Shown in pieces: positions 10,344-21,554 of a stretch of DNA of 64,000 nucleotides. Under the pieces are notes generated by a model. That model was not told where the DNA came from. It searched no databases and saw only the letters and a program-made list of their open reading frames with translations. This DNA is from an uncultured Caldilineaceae bacterium (lineage in GTDB: Bacteria > Chloroflexota > Anaerolineae > Caldilineales > Caldilineaceae): positions 2,418,001-2,482,000 of the forward strand of contig OX638330.1 of the NCBI GenBank assembly GCA_951812725.1, in the 5' to 3' direction. A program made the position numbers and the translations under genes. Within the stretch, counting starts at the first letter, position 1, and each line of letters opens with the position of its first letter.

Positions 10344-13256
10344 ATGGCTACTCTGACGAGCCAGGTGCAAAGTAGATCAGAAAGTGATACCCCTGGTGGC
10401 GGCTTGTCCGCGCAAGCCGACGCCGACAGCCGTTTGCGCTGGACAGTTCGCCAGCTGGGAAACGTGCTGGGGGAAACCATAGTAGAGCAGGAGGGCCAGG
10501 CAATCTTCGACCTCGTCGAGGAGTTGCGACGTCTCACTCGTGCTCAGCGCCAGGGAGATCAGAGTGCGGGTCCCCAGATCGAGCGCCTGACTGCAGAGTT
10601 GGTGGAAGATTTGGACGCTACACTCGGTGTGCTTAAAGCATTCACGTCCTATTTCCAGCTTGTAAACCTGGCAGAAGAGCAGCAGCGGGTCAGGGTAGTA
10701 CGCCAGCGCGCCGCGCGGGCCGAAGAAAGTGGCCCGCCCATGCCCGAGACGATTCAGGCGGCCGTCAGTAGACTTCGAACAGCAGGTACGCCGGGGCAAG
10801 AGATGCGCAGCCTGCTCGAAGAGATGCTGATAAAACCGGTCTTTACTGCACACCCAACCGAAGCGAAACGGCGAACGATTCTCCTGAAGCTGCTCGATCT
10901 TTCGCGACTGTTACGTGAACTGGATGACCACGTCCTGTTGCCCAGTGAAAAAACGAGAACGTGGGAACAGATTCGTGAGATCGTAGTGTCACTGTGGCAG
11001 AGTGATGTGAACCGGGAACGCCGCCCCGATGTCCTGGACGAAGTCCGAGAAGGGCTCTATTTCTTTGACACGACACTGTTCGACCTGTTGCCGGAAATCT
11101 ACGACGAGTTGCAGCGTGCGCTGCTGAAGGAATATCCAGATGAAGGCGGCGGGCCAGCCGATCCTGCCGTCAGTTTGCCCACTTTCTTGCGCTATGGATC
11201 ATGGATTGGCGGAGACCGCGACGGCAACCCATTCGTTACTCAGGATGTTACCGAGGGCGCCCTGCGCCAGCAGAAGCAACAAGCGCTGGAGCTCTACCGG
11301 CGGGCGGTCGTGGGCATGTACGGTCATCTGAGTGTCGCCCGTACTCGCGGCGGCTTCTCACAAGCGTTTCTCGACAGCTTGGCGCACGACATTGAACGCG
11401 CGCCACTCGGTGACAAAGCCCGCCTGGACCGTTTTTCGCTTGAGCCGTACCGCCAGAAAATGATCCTGATTTACCGGCGTCTGGGCGCGACTTTGACGCA
11501 GAACAGGGAATCGTGGCACACGCAGAGACCGGATCCGTGGGCCTACCAGAATGCCGACGAATTCATCCAGGACCTGGAACTGATACAGAATAGCCTGCGC
11601 CAGAACAAAGGCAACCGGCTGGCTGAAGGCCGCTTCGCCCGCCTCGTGCAACAGGCACGGATCTTCGGCTTCCATCTCGCTTCGATGGACATACGTCAGC
11701 ACTCCGGCCGCCATTTGGAGGCGGTGGCCGAGTTGCTGCAGCGTTACTATCGACCTCAGGATAGCAACTTCAACTACATGAAACTGTCGGAAGCGGACAA
11801 GACCCGTCTTCTGGTCGGGGAGATTGAAAGCCCGCGACCGCTGACCGCCCGCCTCCAGTACAGCGGTGAGACCAACGAAACGGTCGCCCTTTTCCGCCTC
11901 ATCCGCCAGGCCCATGAACGCATCGCTCCTGAGGCCATCGGCGCCTACATTATCAGCATGACGACCTCGGTCAGCCACGTGTTGGAGGTCCTGTTGCTGG
12001 CCAAGGACGCCGGCTTGTTCGGCAAAATCGACATTGCGCCGCTCTTTGAAACTATCGAAGACCTTGTCGGTGCGCCAGCCATCATGCGCGCCCTTTTTGA
12101 ATCGCCGATTTACCGCAAACATCTGGCGCAACGGGGCAACCGCCAGGAAATCATGATCGGCTATAGCGACTCCAATAAGGATGGCGGTTTCCTGCGCTCG
12201 AGCTGGTCGCTTTACCAGGCGCAGCAGGAATTGGCTCGTACCTGCCGTGCATACGACGTCAAACTGACGCTATTCCATGGCCGCGGCGGCTCGATCGGAC
12301 GCGGCGGCGGGCCTGCCAATCGGGCCATTCTTGCACAGCCGCCGGGCTCCGTTCAGGGCCGGATCAAGATCACAGAACAGGGCGAAGTAATCAGTGCCCG
12401 TTACAGCAACCGTGCGGTCGCCCAACGGCATCTTGAACAGTTGGTCAACGCAGTCCTGCAGGCGAGCTGCGAGACTTATCAGGATTCACTGGAAGGCAAA
12501 GCAGAGAACGAGCCTTCTTCGCACGCGACTGCTCGGAGTTGGAGCGAAATTCTCGATGCCGCCAGCGAACGCTCCGAGCAGAAATATCGGACGCTGGTCG
12601 AAAGTCCGGCTTTCCTGCGCTATTTTCACGAGGCGACGCCGATAGAACAGCTGGCGCAGATGAATATCGGCTCGCGGCCGGCGAAGCGCCGCCAGACCTC
12701 CGACATCTCTGACCTGCGTGCAATTCCCTGGGTTTTTGCCTGGACGCAGAGCCGCGTAAACCTGCCTGGCTGGTACGGCCTCGGCACCGGTCTTACCACG
12801 GATTCGCCCCAACAGATGTCGGTCTTGCAAGAGATGTATCGGGAGTGGCCCTTTTTCCGCACTGTCATCGACCGAGCCCAGCTCTCAATGCGTCGGGCCG
12901 ACATGACCATCGCGGCGCTGTATGCCGCGCTGGCCGAACCTGCAACGCAGCGCGCGGTCTTCGCAGAGATAATGGAAGAGTTTCGACGCGCAGAGCGGCT
13001 AATATTGGAGATTACCGGTCAGGCTGCTCTCCTGGACAACGAGCCCTGGCTGCAACGCAGCATCAATCTGCGCAACCCGTATGTCGATCCGCTCAACTAC
13101 ATCCAAGTCGCGTTGCTGAACAAGCAGCGAACTGCGAGTGGACAGAAGTCGACGGCAACGGGAGAACATGAAGGCCCGGAAGAAGATCCACGCTGGCGGC
13201 AGGCGATCCTTTTGTCCATTAACGGAATCGCCGCTGGTCTACAGGCGACGGGTTGA
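10344..13256 (+). CDS. ppc: Phosphoenolpyruvate carboxylase
   Basis: Carboxylates PEP to oxaloacetate, refilling the TCA cycle and supplying aspartate-family amino acids. The open frame reaches back to a TTG at 10278, but the ATG at 10344 (MATLTSQVQS) is preferred; no strong ribosome-binding site decides this. 970 aa from that start. Visible active-site motifs: FTAHPTEAKRR with His170, GSWIGGDRDGNP, YSDSNKDGG, the glycine loop FHGRGGSIGRGGGP with His645, FAWTQSRVNLPGWYG and the C-terminal end INGIAAGLQATG. Its place between leuB and cimA suggests coordination of carbon supply with amino-acid synthesis (inference). Confidence 0.96.
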   Translation: MATLTSQVQSRSESDTPGGGLSAQADADSRLRWTVRQLGNVLGETIVEQEGQAIFDLVEELRRLTRAQRQGDQSAGPQIERLTAELVEDLDATLGVLKAFTSYFQLVNLAEEQQRVRVVRQRAARAEESGPPMPETIQAAVSRLRTAGTPGQEMRSLLEEMLIKPVFTAHPTEAKRRTILLKLLDLSRLLRELDDHVLLPSEKTRTWEQIREIVVSLWQSDVNRERRPDVLDEVREGLYFFDTTLFDLLPEIYDELQRALLKEYPDEGGGPADPAVSLPTFLRYGSWIGGDRDGNPFVTQDVTEGALRQQKQQALELYRRAVVGMYGHLSVARTRGGFSQAFLDSLAHDIERAPLGDKARLDRFSLEPYRQKMILIYRRLGATLTQNRESWHTQRPDPWAYQNADEFIQDLELIQNSLRQNKGNRLAEGRFARLVQQARIFGFHLASMDIRQHSGRHLEAVAELLQRYYRPQDSNFNYMKLSEADKTRLLVGEIESPRPLTARLQYSGETNETVALFRLIRQAHERIAPEAIGAYIISMTTSVSHVLEVLLLAKDAGLFGKIDIAPLFETIEDLVGAPAIMRALFESPIYRKHLAQRGNRQEIMIGYSDSNKDGGFLRSSWSLYQAQQELARTCRAYDVKLTLFHGRGGSIGRGGGPANRAILAQPPGSVQGRIKITEQGEVISARYSNRAVAQRHLEQLVNAVLQASCETYQDSLEGKAENEPSSHATARSWSEILDAASERSEQKYRTLVESPAFLRYFHEATPIEQLAQMNIGSRPAKRRQTSDISDLRAIPWVFAWTQSRVNLPGWYGLGTGLTTDSPQQMSVLQEMYREWPFFRTVIDRAQLSMRRADMTIAALYAALAEPATQRAVFAEIMEEFRRAERLILEITGQAALLDNEPWLQRSINLRNPYVDPLNYIQVALLNKQRTASGQKSTATGEHEGPEEDPRWRQAILLSINGIAAGLQATG

Positions 13257-13345
13257 CGGAAGCAAGTCAAATCGCAATGACCGTCAATCGCGGCGGTCAC
13301 ATTGAGTTAAGTGGAAGAAACTGCAATTATACGGAGTGAATAGAG

Positions 13346-15109
13346 GTGAGGATTCAACTTCTCGATACGACACTGCGCGACGGCACGCAAGCTGAGGGCG
13401 TCTCGCTTAGTTGCGACGACAAACTGCACATCGCCGCTCGTTTGGATGAGTTTGGCATCGACTATATTGAGGGAGGCTGGCCCGGCTCCAATCCCAAGGA
13501 TATGGAGTTCTTCGACCGCGCTCGGCGCGAACTGGACCTGAAGCATGCCCGACTGACGGCATTCGGCTCGACCTGCAAAAGGGATGCAGACCCGGCCGAC
13601 GACCCACAGATACAGCTGCTGCTGGAGGCCAACACACCGGTTATTTCGCTGTTCGGCAAGAGTTGGGATCTGCACGTACGCGATGTACTGCAGACGACGC
13701 CGGCAGAAAATCTGCGCATGATTCGCGAGTCCGTAGCCTATCTCGCTCGCCACGACCGTGAAGTCATCTACGATGCCGAGCACTTTTTCGACGGTTACAA
13801 AGAGAACGCGGACTATGCACTGGCAACCCTCAGAGAGGCAATTGCCGGCGGCGCGGCCAGCATTGTCCTCTGCGACACCAACGGGGGCGCACTGGTATGG
13901 GAGGTTGGCGAAATTGTGCGCGCCGTACGGCGCGCGCTGGCAGCCGAGATTGCATCCTTCAATGATAGCGAAAACGGAGGCCCTGCGAGTGGACGGTTGC
14001 GGTCGGGTAGCGTCAGGCTCGGCATTCATGCCCACAACGACGGTGACACGGGCGTCGCAAACTCGCTGGAAGCGATCCGGAATGGCTGTACCCACGTACA
14101 GGGCACTGTTAACGGCTACGGCGAGCGCTGCGGCAACGCCAACCTCGTTAGCATCATCGCCAACATGCAGCTCAAAATGGGCTACGACCTCGTGTCGCGG
14201 CAGGCGCTTGCCCACCTGACCGACCTCAGCCACTACGTCAACGAACTGGCCAATTTGCGGCCAAACACACACCAGCCTTTTGTCGGCCAGAGCGCCTTCG
14301 CGCATAAGGGCGGCACCCACGTCAACGCAGTCCTTAAGAACGTAGACAGTTACCAGCACGTCGACCCGGAGGAGATTGGTAACCAGACGCGGGTTCTCGT
14401 CAGTGAACTGAGCGGCAAAGACAATATCGCTGTCAAGGCGGACGAGTTCGGCGTCGAAGGCCTTTCACGCGAAAAGGAACGCGCCGTCCTTCAGCAGATC
14501 AAGGAAATGGAGAACATTGGCTTTGAATTTGAAAGCGCCGAAGCCAGCGTCGACCTGATGTTGCGCCGTTCAGGTGAAGCGTACCGGCCCAGTTTCTCGT
14601 TGATCGACTACACGGTATCGGTCGCGAACAGGGCCGGCCGCGGTTTGTCGTCCGAAGCGACCATCAAGGTCGAGGTCGGCGAACAGGTCTACCACGAGGT
14701 AGCCGAGGGCAACGGGCCCGTCAACGCGCTTATGCTGGCGCTGCGGAAGGCGATTCAAAGTTACTTCCCCCACCTGGACCGCCTGCACCTTCTGGACTAC
14801 AAAGTGCGCATCCTCAACAGCGACCAGGGCACCGGCGCGTCCGTCCGCGTGCTGATCACCAGTTCGGATGGTGTGCGCAACTGGACCACCGTTGGCGCCA
14901 GTACCAACATCATCGAGGCGAGCTGGACTGCAATCTCAGACGCAGTCGAATACTTCCTCGTCACCTACGACCCACACGAGGAGACCAGTTCTTCAACCAG
15001 CGGCGCTGAAATTGACAGAATGACACCCATGGCGGACGAGGCGCCGCCAGTTGGCAAGCCTGTTCAAGCCGAAGATGGCCGACGTGCGCAGCTCACCAGC
15101 GCAACATAG
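13346..15109 (+). CDS. cimA: (R)-citramalate synthase
   Basis: Condenses pyruvate with acetyl-CoA to citramalate, the first step of a threonine-independent isoleucine route that then uses LeuC, LeuD and LeuB, all nearby. GTG start with GGAG 9 bp upstream (13333-13336). 587 aa. It has the HMGL-like barrel with LLDTTLRDGTQAEGVSLS near the N-terminus, the metal-binding HAHNDGDTG, the GTVNGYGERCGNANL motif, and a C-terminal LeuA-type allosteric domain, where isoleucine feedback would act. The DGTQAEG signature and length favour CimA over 2-isopropylmalate synthase; no separate leuA is seen here. A mobile-element target duplication starts at the last base of the stop codon. Confidence 0.92.
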   Translation: MRIQLLDTTLRDGTQAEGVSLSCDDKLHIAARLDEFGIDYIEGGWPGSNPKDMEFFDRARRELDLKHARLTAFGSTCKRDADPADDPQIQLLLEANTPVISLFGKSWDLHVRDVLQTTPAENLRMIRESVAYLARHDREVIYDAEHFFDGYKENADYALATLREAIAGGAASIVLCDTNGGALVWEVGEIVRAVRRALAAEIASFNDSENGGPASGRLRSGSVRLGIHAHNDGDTGVANSLEAIRNGCTHVQGTVNGYGERCGNANLVSIIANMQLKMGYDLVSRQALAHLTDLSHYVNELANLRPNTHQPFVGQSAFAHKGGTHVNAVLKNVDSYQHVDPEEIGNQTRVLVSELSGKDNIAVKADEFGVEGLSREKERAVLQQIKEMENIGFEFESAEASVDLMLRRSGEAYRPSFSLIDYTVSVANRAGRGLSSEATIKVEVGEQVYHEVAEGNGPVNALMLALRKAIQSYFPHLDRLHLLDYKVRILNSDQGTGASVRVLITSSDGVRNWTTVGASTNIIEASWTAISDAVEYFLVTYDPHEETSSSTSGAEIDRMTPMADEAPPVGKPVQAEDGRRAQLTSAT

Positions 15110-15116
15110 AAGAAAC

Positions 15117-15556
15117 GTAACTGCGGTTCTTAGTTTTCAGTTTTTGGTTTTCAGTGGAACACCGGCAGTTAGTGGTCGGTGGGTTTAGGCGGCAATTGGG
15201 GGAGTAGACTCCGTTCGCCAGACACGATGCTGGGGAAGAGTAAACACGGTCGGTGAGGCATGTTTTTGTAGGGGGACGCGGAACTGCAGGGGAACTGCGG
15301 GGGAACTGCGAGGGAACTGCAGGGATTAGGGGGATGAGACAGCAAGGGGGGGTAGACTCCGTTCGCCAGACACGATGCTGGGGAAGAGTAAACACGGTCG
15401 GTGAGGCATGTTTTTGTAGGGGGGCGTTGCGGGGGCGCAGCCCCTGCACAAGGGAGGGCCGAAGGCCCGACCGCCCAAAATACAACAGTGAGGGGAGAAC
15501 GAACACTTTTGCTCGCCTCATTCAGGGTTGATAATCAGTTGCGGCCGCGAAGTTAC
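15117..15556 (+). mobile_element. MITE-like element, copy 2 (internally duplicated)
   Basis: A 440-bp non-coding element between cimA and ilvD with a perfect 8-bp direct repeat, GAAGAAAC, at 15109-15116 and 15557-15564. The right end has the family inverted repeat (reverse complement starts GTAACTTCGCGGCCGCA); the left end keeps only GTAACT before diverging. It holds a truncated core (about 15245-15277), a run of GGGAACTGC-like short repeats (15278-15330), then a second flank and a complete core (15395-15476). A block of about 75 bp (AGACTCCGTTCGCCAGACAC to the start of the G-run) occurs twice. No transposase ORF. Confidence 0.9.
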
Positions 15557-15650
15557 GAAGAAACCGAGGCCGGCACAGGAAGTCCAGCCCCATTCCTGGC
15601 AATTGCAGCCTGTTCGGGCCGGACATCCTTCAATCAGGAAGAGAAAAACC

Positions 15651-17360
<1,710 letters not shown>

Positions 17361-17412
17361 GCGCGGGTCATGTCGTCTTCAACGCATTGATGAAAACACA
17401 GGAGATATATTC

Positions 17413-18306
17413 ATGACAGCTGGCCAGAACAGTTCGGCGGGCGCTACAGAGAAGACAGGCAACAGCGTTCTGCGCCTGGGCACATCGACGTACTCCTACT
17501 GGCACTTCACGCCCGAGAAGACCCCGATCGAAACAGTTCTCGACGCGGCCGCAGAACTAGGTCTGAACGGTGTCGAAATTCTGCACCGTCAAATGGAGTC
17601 AGAAGAGAACGCATACCTGCAGAAGCTCAAACGGCAAGCTTTCACGCTCGGCCTCGACCTGTACAACCTCTCGATCCACCAGGACTTTGTTCACGACGAT
17701 GCCGAGGAGCGCCAGCAGCACATCGACCACACACTGCACTGCATCGACCTGGCTCACGAGATGGGGATCCCGTCAATTCGGGTCAACTCCGGCGGCTTTC
17801 GCAAACAGGGCAGCTTCGATGATCTTATTAAGGCCAAGGGTTGGGTGGAACCGTGGCAGGGCTTCACGATGGACGACGGTTTTGGCTGGGTAATCGACGC
17901 GATCGAGCGCTGCCTGCCCCACGCCGAAAAGCGGGGCGTACTCTTACTGTTGGAGAACCATTGGGGCCTGACAACCTTCGCTGACGACATGGCTCGCATC
18001 ATCGAGACCATCGACTCGCCCTGGCTGCAGGCGATCCTGGATATGGGCAACTTCATCTTCGAAGAGGACATGTACGCGGCGATGGCGCGTATTGCGCCCC
18101 ACGTTTGCCTGGCCCATGCCAAGACCTATCCGGGGGGCGGCTCCTGGTACAGCCTCGACCTCGACTACGCCCGCATTTTCCGCGTTCTCCTCGACGCGGG
18201 CTGGCGCGGGTACTGTTCGATTGAGATGGAGGGCGCGGAAGGGGCAGCGACCGCGGTCCCCAAGAGCATCGCTATGCTGCGGCAGGCTTGGGACGAGGCC
18301 GTCTAG
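17413..18306 (+). CDS. Sugar phosphate isomerase/epimerase-like TIM-barrel protein
   Basis: 297-aa xylose-isomerase-like TIM barrel (AP_endonuc_2 superfamily). Candidate metal ligands follow the family order: Glu in LLLLENHWG, Asp in ILDMGN, His in AHAKTY and Glu in SIEMEG. GGAG lies about 8 bp before the ATG. Such enzymes isomerise or epimerise keto-sugars, inositols or hydroxypyruvate; the substrate cannot be assigned. It begins 52 bp after ilvD but is not expected to act in amino-acid synthesis. It ends 31 bp before the convergent acyl-CoA synthetase. Confidence 0.8.
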   Translation: MTAGQNSSAGATEKTGNSVLRLGTSTYSYWHFTPEKTPIETVLDAAAELGLNGVEILHRQMESEENAYLQKLKRQAFTLGLDLYNLSIHQDFVHDDAEERQQHIDHTLHCIDLAHEMGIPSIRVNSGGFRKQGSFDDLIKAKGWVEPWQGFTMDDGFGWVIDAIERCLPHAEKRGVLLLLENHWGLTTFADDMARIIETIDSPWLQAILDMGNFIFEEDMYAAMARIAPHVCLAHAKTYPGGGSWYSLDLDYARIFRVLLDAGWRGYCSIEMEGAEGAATAVPKSIAMLRQAWDEAV

Positions 18307-18337
18307 CTCTTTGCGGCCGTTTGTGGATCAAAAGCCA

Positions 18338-19960
18338 TCAACTGGCATAACGCTCCCGCAATACCTTCTTGTCAAACTTGCCCGTCCCCGTCTTGGGTAA
18401 CTCTTCAATAAACTCATAGCCGTCAGGCAGCCACCACCTGGCAACCTGCGGTTCGAGAAAGCGCTTCAGCTCCTCAGCCCCGGGCGGAGCGCTTTCGTCG
18501 GTAGGCACGATAACCGCCAGAGGTCGTTCAAACCAGCGTTCATCGGGCACGGCAATCACGGCTGCCTCCAGGACCTGCGCGTGGCCCATCAGCAGGTTCT
18601 CAAGTTCCACCGATGAGATCCACTCGCCACCGCTGCGCACGAGGTCCTTGGTACGATCGGTGATCGTCATGAAGCCGTCTTCGGTGATAGTGACTACATC
18701 GCCAGTGCGGAACCATCCGTCGTCTGTGAAGCTGTCGTCGCTGCCATCCAGCTTGAAGTACTGCCTAACCACCCACGGTCCGCGCACCTGTAGTTCGCCC
18801 ATGGTTGTACCGTCCCAAGGAAGTTCTTTACCTTCCTCATTGACAATTCTCATTTCAACGCCAGCGATGGGATATCCTTGGCGGGCCTTGATATCCCACT
18901 GCTGCTCCTGCGGCAAATGCTTGTGGTGGTTGAGCAGCTTGGACACGGTCCCCAGAGGAGACATTTCTGTCATGCCCCAGGCATGGACAACGTTGACGTC
19001 CAGCTCCTTCTCATAGGCTTCGATCAGGCTGCGCGGCATTGCCGAACCTCCCACCACGAGCGCCCGGATACAGGAGATGTCGCGGCGGTTCTGATTGAGA
19101 TCGTGATAAAGACCGTTCCAGATAGTCGGCACGCCGGCTGCGACCGTCACACGCTCCGTTTCGATCAGTTCTGCCAGGGCAGACGGCTGCATGTGCGGCC
19201 CTGGCAGGACCAGTTCTGCGCCGACACTGATAGCGGCATAAGGCAGGCCCCACGCCATTGCGTGAAACTGGGGAACGACGGGCATGACGACGTCGTCTTC
19301 GGTCAGGCCGACCGCGGCCGCCTGGCACGAGCCCACAGTATGCAGGTACATCGAACGATGGCTGTAGAGCGCTCCCTTGGGGTGTCCTGTCGTGCCGCTC
19401 GTATAGCAGAGACCCATGGCCTGGTTCTCCCCCTCCACGCGCCAACTGTAATCGTCGTCAGCAGCCGCGATTAACGTTTCGTAGTCATGTATCTGGCCCG
19501 GCAATGCCGTCTCCACGCCGCCGTGGGGTCCGTTGAATAGCACGAAGTGTTCGATGCTGTCGATTTGGTCTCCCAGCCCTTCGATCAGCGGCAGCAGCGT
19601 GGCGTCGATAAAGATCACCTTGTCTTCGGCGTGGTTGATAATATAGGCCAACTGGTCGGAAAAGAGACGAATGTTGAGCGTATGCACAACTGCGCCCGCG
19701 CCCGGCGCGCCGAAGTAGAGCTCCACGTGCTGGTAGTTGTTCCACGCGAAAGTGCCGACCCGGTCGCCCGGCTCCACACCTAGTCCCTCGAGCACGTTGC
19801 AGAGCCGTTTCACCCGTCCGTAGAGGTCGTGGAAGCAGTACTCGTGCAGCGTGCCGTCAGGTAACTTGGTCTTGATCTTCTTGTGGGGATAGAGGCGGTT
19901 ACCGTGTTCCAGGACGCGGTCGATGGTAAGCTGATAGTCCATCATCAGGCCGGTAAGCAT
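18338..19960 (-). CDS. Fatty acyl-CoA synthetase (AMP-forming)
   Basis: ANL-superfamily ligase that activates a carboxylic acid to its CoA thioester through an acyl-AMP. 540 aa. It has the P-loop signature [16 protein letters not shown], the adenylate motif [20 protein letters not shown] and the hinge/C-terminal region [20 protein letters not shown]; the catalytic Lys is in TGTGKFDKK near the end. The MTEMSPLGT plus [12 protein letters not shown] form is typical of medium- to long-chain acyl-CoA ligases (FadD3/AlkK-like). AAGGAG lies about 7 bp upstream of the start. It follows the acyl-CoA dehydrogenase gene on the same strand after 190 bp, suggesting a joint role in acyl oxidation. Confidence 0.9.
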   Translation of the reverse strand: MLTGLMMDYQLTIDRVLEHGNRLYPHKKIKTKLPDGTLHEYCFHDLYGRVKRLCNVLEGLGVEPGDRVGTFAWNNYQHVELYFGAPGAGAVVHTLNIRLFSDQLAYIINHAEDKVIFIDATLLPLIEGLGDQIDSIEHFVLFNGPHGGVETALPGQIHDYETLIAAADDDYSWRVEGENQAMGLCYTSGTTGHPKGALYSHRSMYLHTVGSCQAAAVGLTEDDVVMPVVPQFHAMAWGLPYAAISVGAELVLPGPHMQPSALAELIETERVTVAAGVPTIWNGLYHDLNQNRRDISCIRALVVGGSAMPRSLIEAYEKELDVNVVHAWGMTEMSPLGTVSKLLNHHKHLPQEQQWDIKARQGYPIAGVEMRIVNEEGKELPWDGTTMGELQVRGPWVVRQYFKLDGSDDSFTDDGWFRTGDVVTITEDGFMTITDRTKDLVRSGGEWISSVELENLLMGHAQVLEAAVIAVPDERWFERPLAVIVPTDESAPPGAEELKRFLEPQVARWWLPDGYEFIEELPKTGTGKFDKKVLRERYAS

Positions 19961-20150
19961 ACGATGGCTCCTTGACTACAGGCAATGTGTTTCGAGGTCG
20001 CTGGGGTGGGGGACTCTTTGCCGAATTTTAGGGCCTGCTGCCCGTTTGGTCAACCTTCAGTTGCATGTGTTAATCCAAAGTGTCCGCATGACCAGTGGCC
20101 ACTGCCCCTTCGCGGTAAAACGCCGTTCCCAGCGAATCAATTGATTCGCG

Positions 20151-21323
20151 TCAGACAAAGGCGCCGATGCCCGTGATCTCGCGGCCGGCGATGAGGAGGT
20201 TTATCTCGTTGGTGCCCTCATATGTATAGGTCGCTTCGACATCGGTGAAGAGCCGGGCGACATGATTATCGATGAGGATACCGTTGCCGCCGAGAATCTC
20301 GCGAGCCAGCGCCGCGGCCCGCCGTGCTTTCACCGCGCAGGTTTGCTTGGCCAGCGACAGCTGACCGGATGTGGCGGTGCCGGACTCCATCATCTGGGCC
20401 AGTCGCCAGACGAGCAGCTGCGACTGCGCCAAATCGCCAGCCATCTCGACCAGTTTGGCCTGGATCAGTTGAAACGACGCGATGGGTTTGCCGAACTGCT
20501 GGCGTTCGCAGGCGTACTTCAACGCGATCTCGTAACAGCCGGCGGCCAGGCCGACCGCCTCCCAGGCGACGCCGGCGCGCGTGTTGGCCAGCACCGCGGT
20601 CAGATCGCGAAAGCTATTACAGTTGACGAGCCGGTTGGCGGCGGGGATATGCACTTCTTCGAGCGTGATCTCCGCCTGATGCACGGCGCGTTTGGCGATT
20701 TTGCCGCCCATTGGCTTGGCGGTGAATCCGGGCAGTTGCTCAGGGTCCTCCAGAACAAAGCCGCCGAAACGCCCGCCCTCGTCGCGCGCCCACACGATAG
20801 TCAGGTCCGCGATTGTGCCGTTCCCAATCCAGCGTTTCTGGCCGTTGAGCACGTAGTGATTGCCGACGCGACGGGCGGTGGTCAAGACGTGGGCCGCGTC
20901 GGATCCCCGTTCCGGCTCTGTCAGGGCGAACGCGCCCAGCCGTTCCATGCGCGCCATCTGCGGCAGCCAGCGCTGCTTCTGTTCCTCCGAGCCAAGCATC
21001 CCAATCGAGCCGATTGCCAGCCCGGAATGGACGCCGAACAGGGTGCTGATCGAGCCGTCGACCCGGCAGATCTCGTACTTTATAAGTCCGTCGCTCAGGC
21101 AGTCGAGGCCGGCGCAGCCGTAGCCGCGCTGTGTTCCGCCGACAATGGGCAGGTCTCGCAGGCCGAGCGCGAGGTCGAGGGCGATCTCGCCGCGTTCCCA
21201 GTAGTCGTTGATTGCGGGCTTTACGGCGCCCTCCATGTATTCTCTGACTTGGTCGCGTAGTTTGCGCTGGGTAGGTGTCAGGAGGTCGTCGAACTGGAAT
21301 GGGTCAGTTAATGTCTTCGTCAT
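20151..21323 (-). CDS. Acyl-CoA dehydrogenase (glutaryl-CoA dehydrogenase-like)
   Basis: FAD-dependent alpha,beta-dehydrogenation of an acyl-CoA. 390 aa with the standard N-terminal helical, middle beta and C-terminal helical domains. Motifs: FALTEPERGSDAA (FAD and substrate contacts), RWIGNGTIADLTIVWARDE, RQQFGKPIASFQLIQ, and the catalytic-base region TYTYEGTNEINLLIAGREIT, whose Glu sits where glutaryl-CoA dehydrogenases carry theirs. Glutaryl-CoA or a similar short acyl-CoA is the best guess, not certain. AGGAG lies about 6 bp before the start. The downstream gene is the acyl-CoA synthetase. Confidence 0.88.
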   Translation of the reverse strand: MTKTLTDPFQFDDLLTPTQRKLRDQVREYMEGAVKPAINDYWERGEIALDLALGLRDLPIVGGTQRGYGCAGLDCLSDGLIKYEICRVDGSISTLFGVHSGLAIGSIGMLGSEEQKQRWLPQMARMERLGAFALTEPERGSDAAHVLTTARRVGNHYVLNGQKRWIGNGTIADLTIVWARDEGGRFGGFVLEDPEQLPGFTAKPMGGKIAKRAVHQAEITLEEVHIPAANRLVNCNSFRDLTAVLANTRAGVAWEAVGLAAGCYEIALKYACERQQFGKPIASFQLIQAKLVEMAGDLAQSQLLVWRLAQMMESGTATSGQLSLAKQTCAVKARRAAALAREILGGNGILIDNHVARLFTDVEATYTYEGTNEINLLIAGREITGIGAFV

Positions 21324-21554
21324 CGAATTCTCCTGTGCTTTCGTTCAGAATTCCGGCCAGTGTACTGCCTGCCGGAACTCTTCGCAATTCCAGACATACG
21401 CCAGTCGACATTTGGGCTGTTGGCAGATATTCCCGATAGTGCCCCTATTGCGAAACAGGGCATGGATTGGCCCACTTCGTCCTTTACGTTAAACTGTAGC
21501 CGAACTTGAATCTACCGCCGGCTCTGATAAAGGCGGCTAACACTGTGAGACGAA

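Noticed and set aside
15278..15330. GGGAACTGC-type tandem units as a possible CRISPR or VNTR
   Set aside because: Units are about 10-13 bp with no spacers and lie inside mobile element copy 2; treated as part of that element.
20262..21260. 332-aa plus-strand frame opposite the acyl-CoA dehydrogenase gene
   Set aside because: Antisense shadow of a clear gene, with low-complexity Gly/Ala/His-rich translation and no domain.
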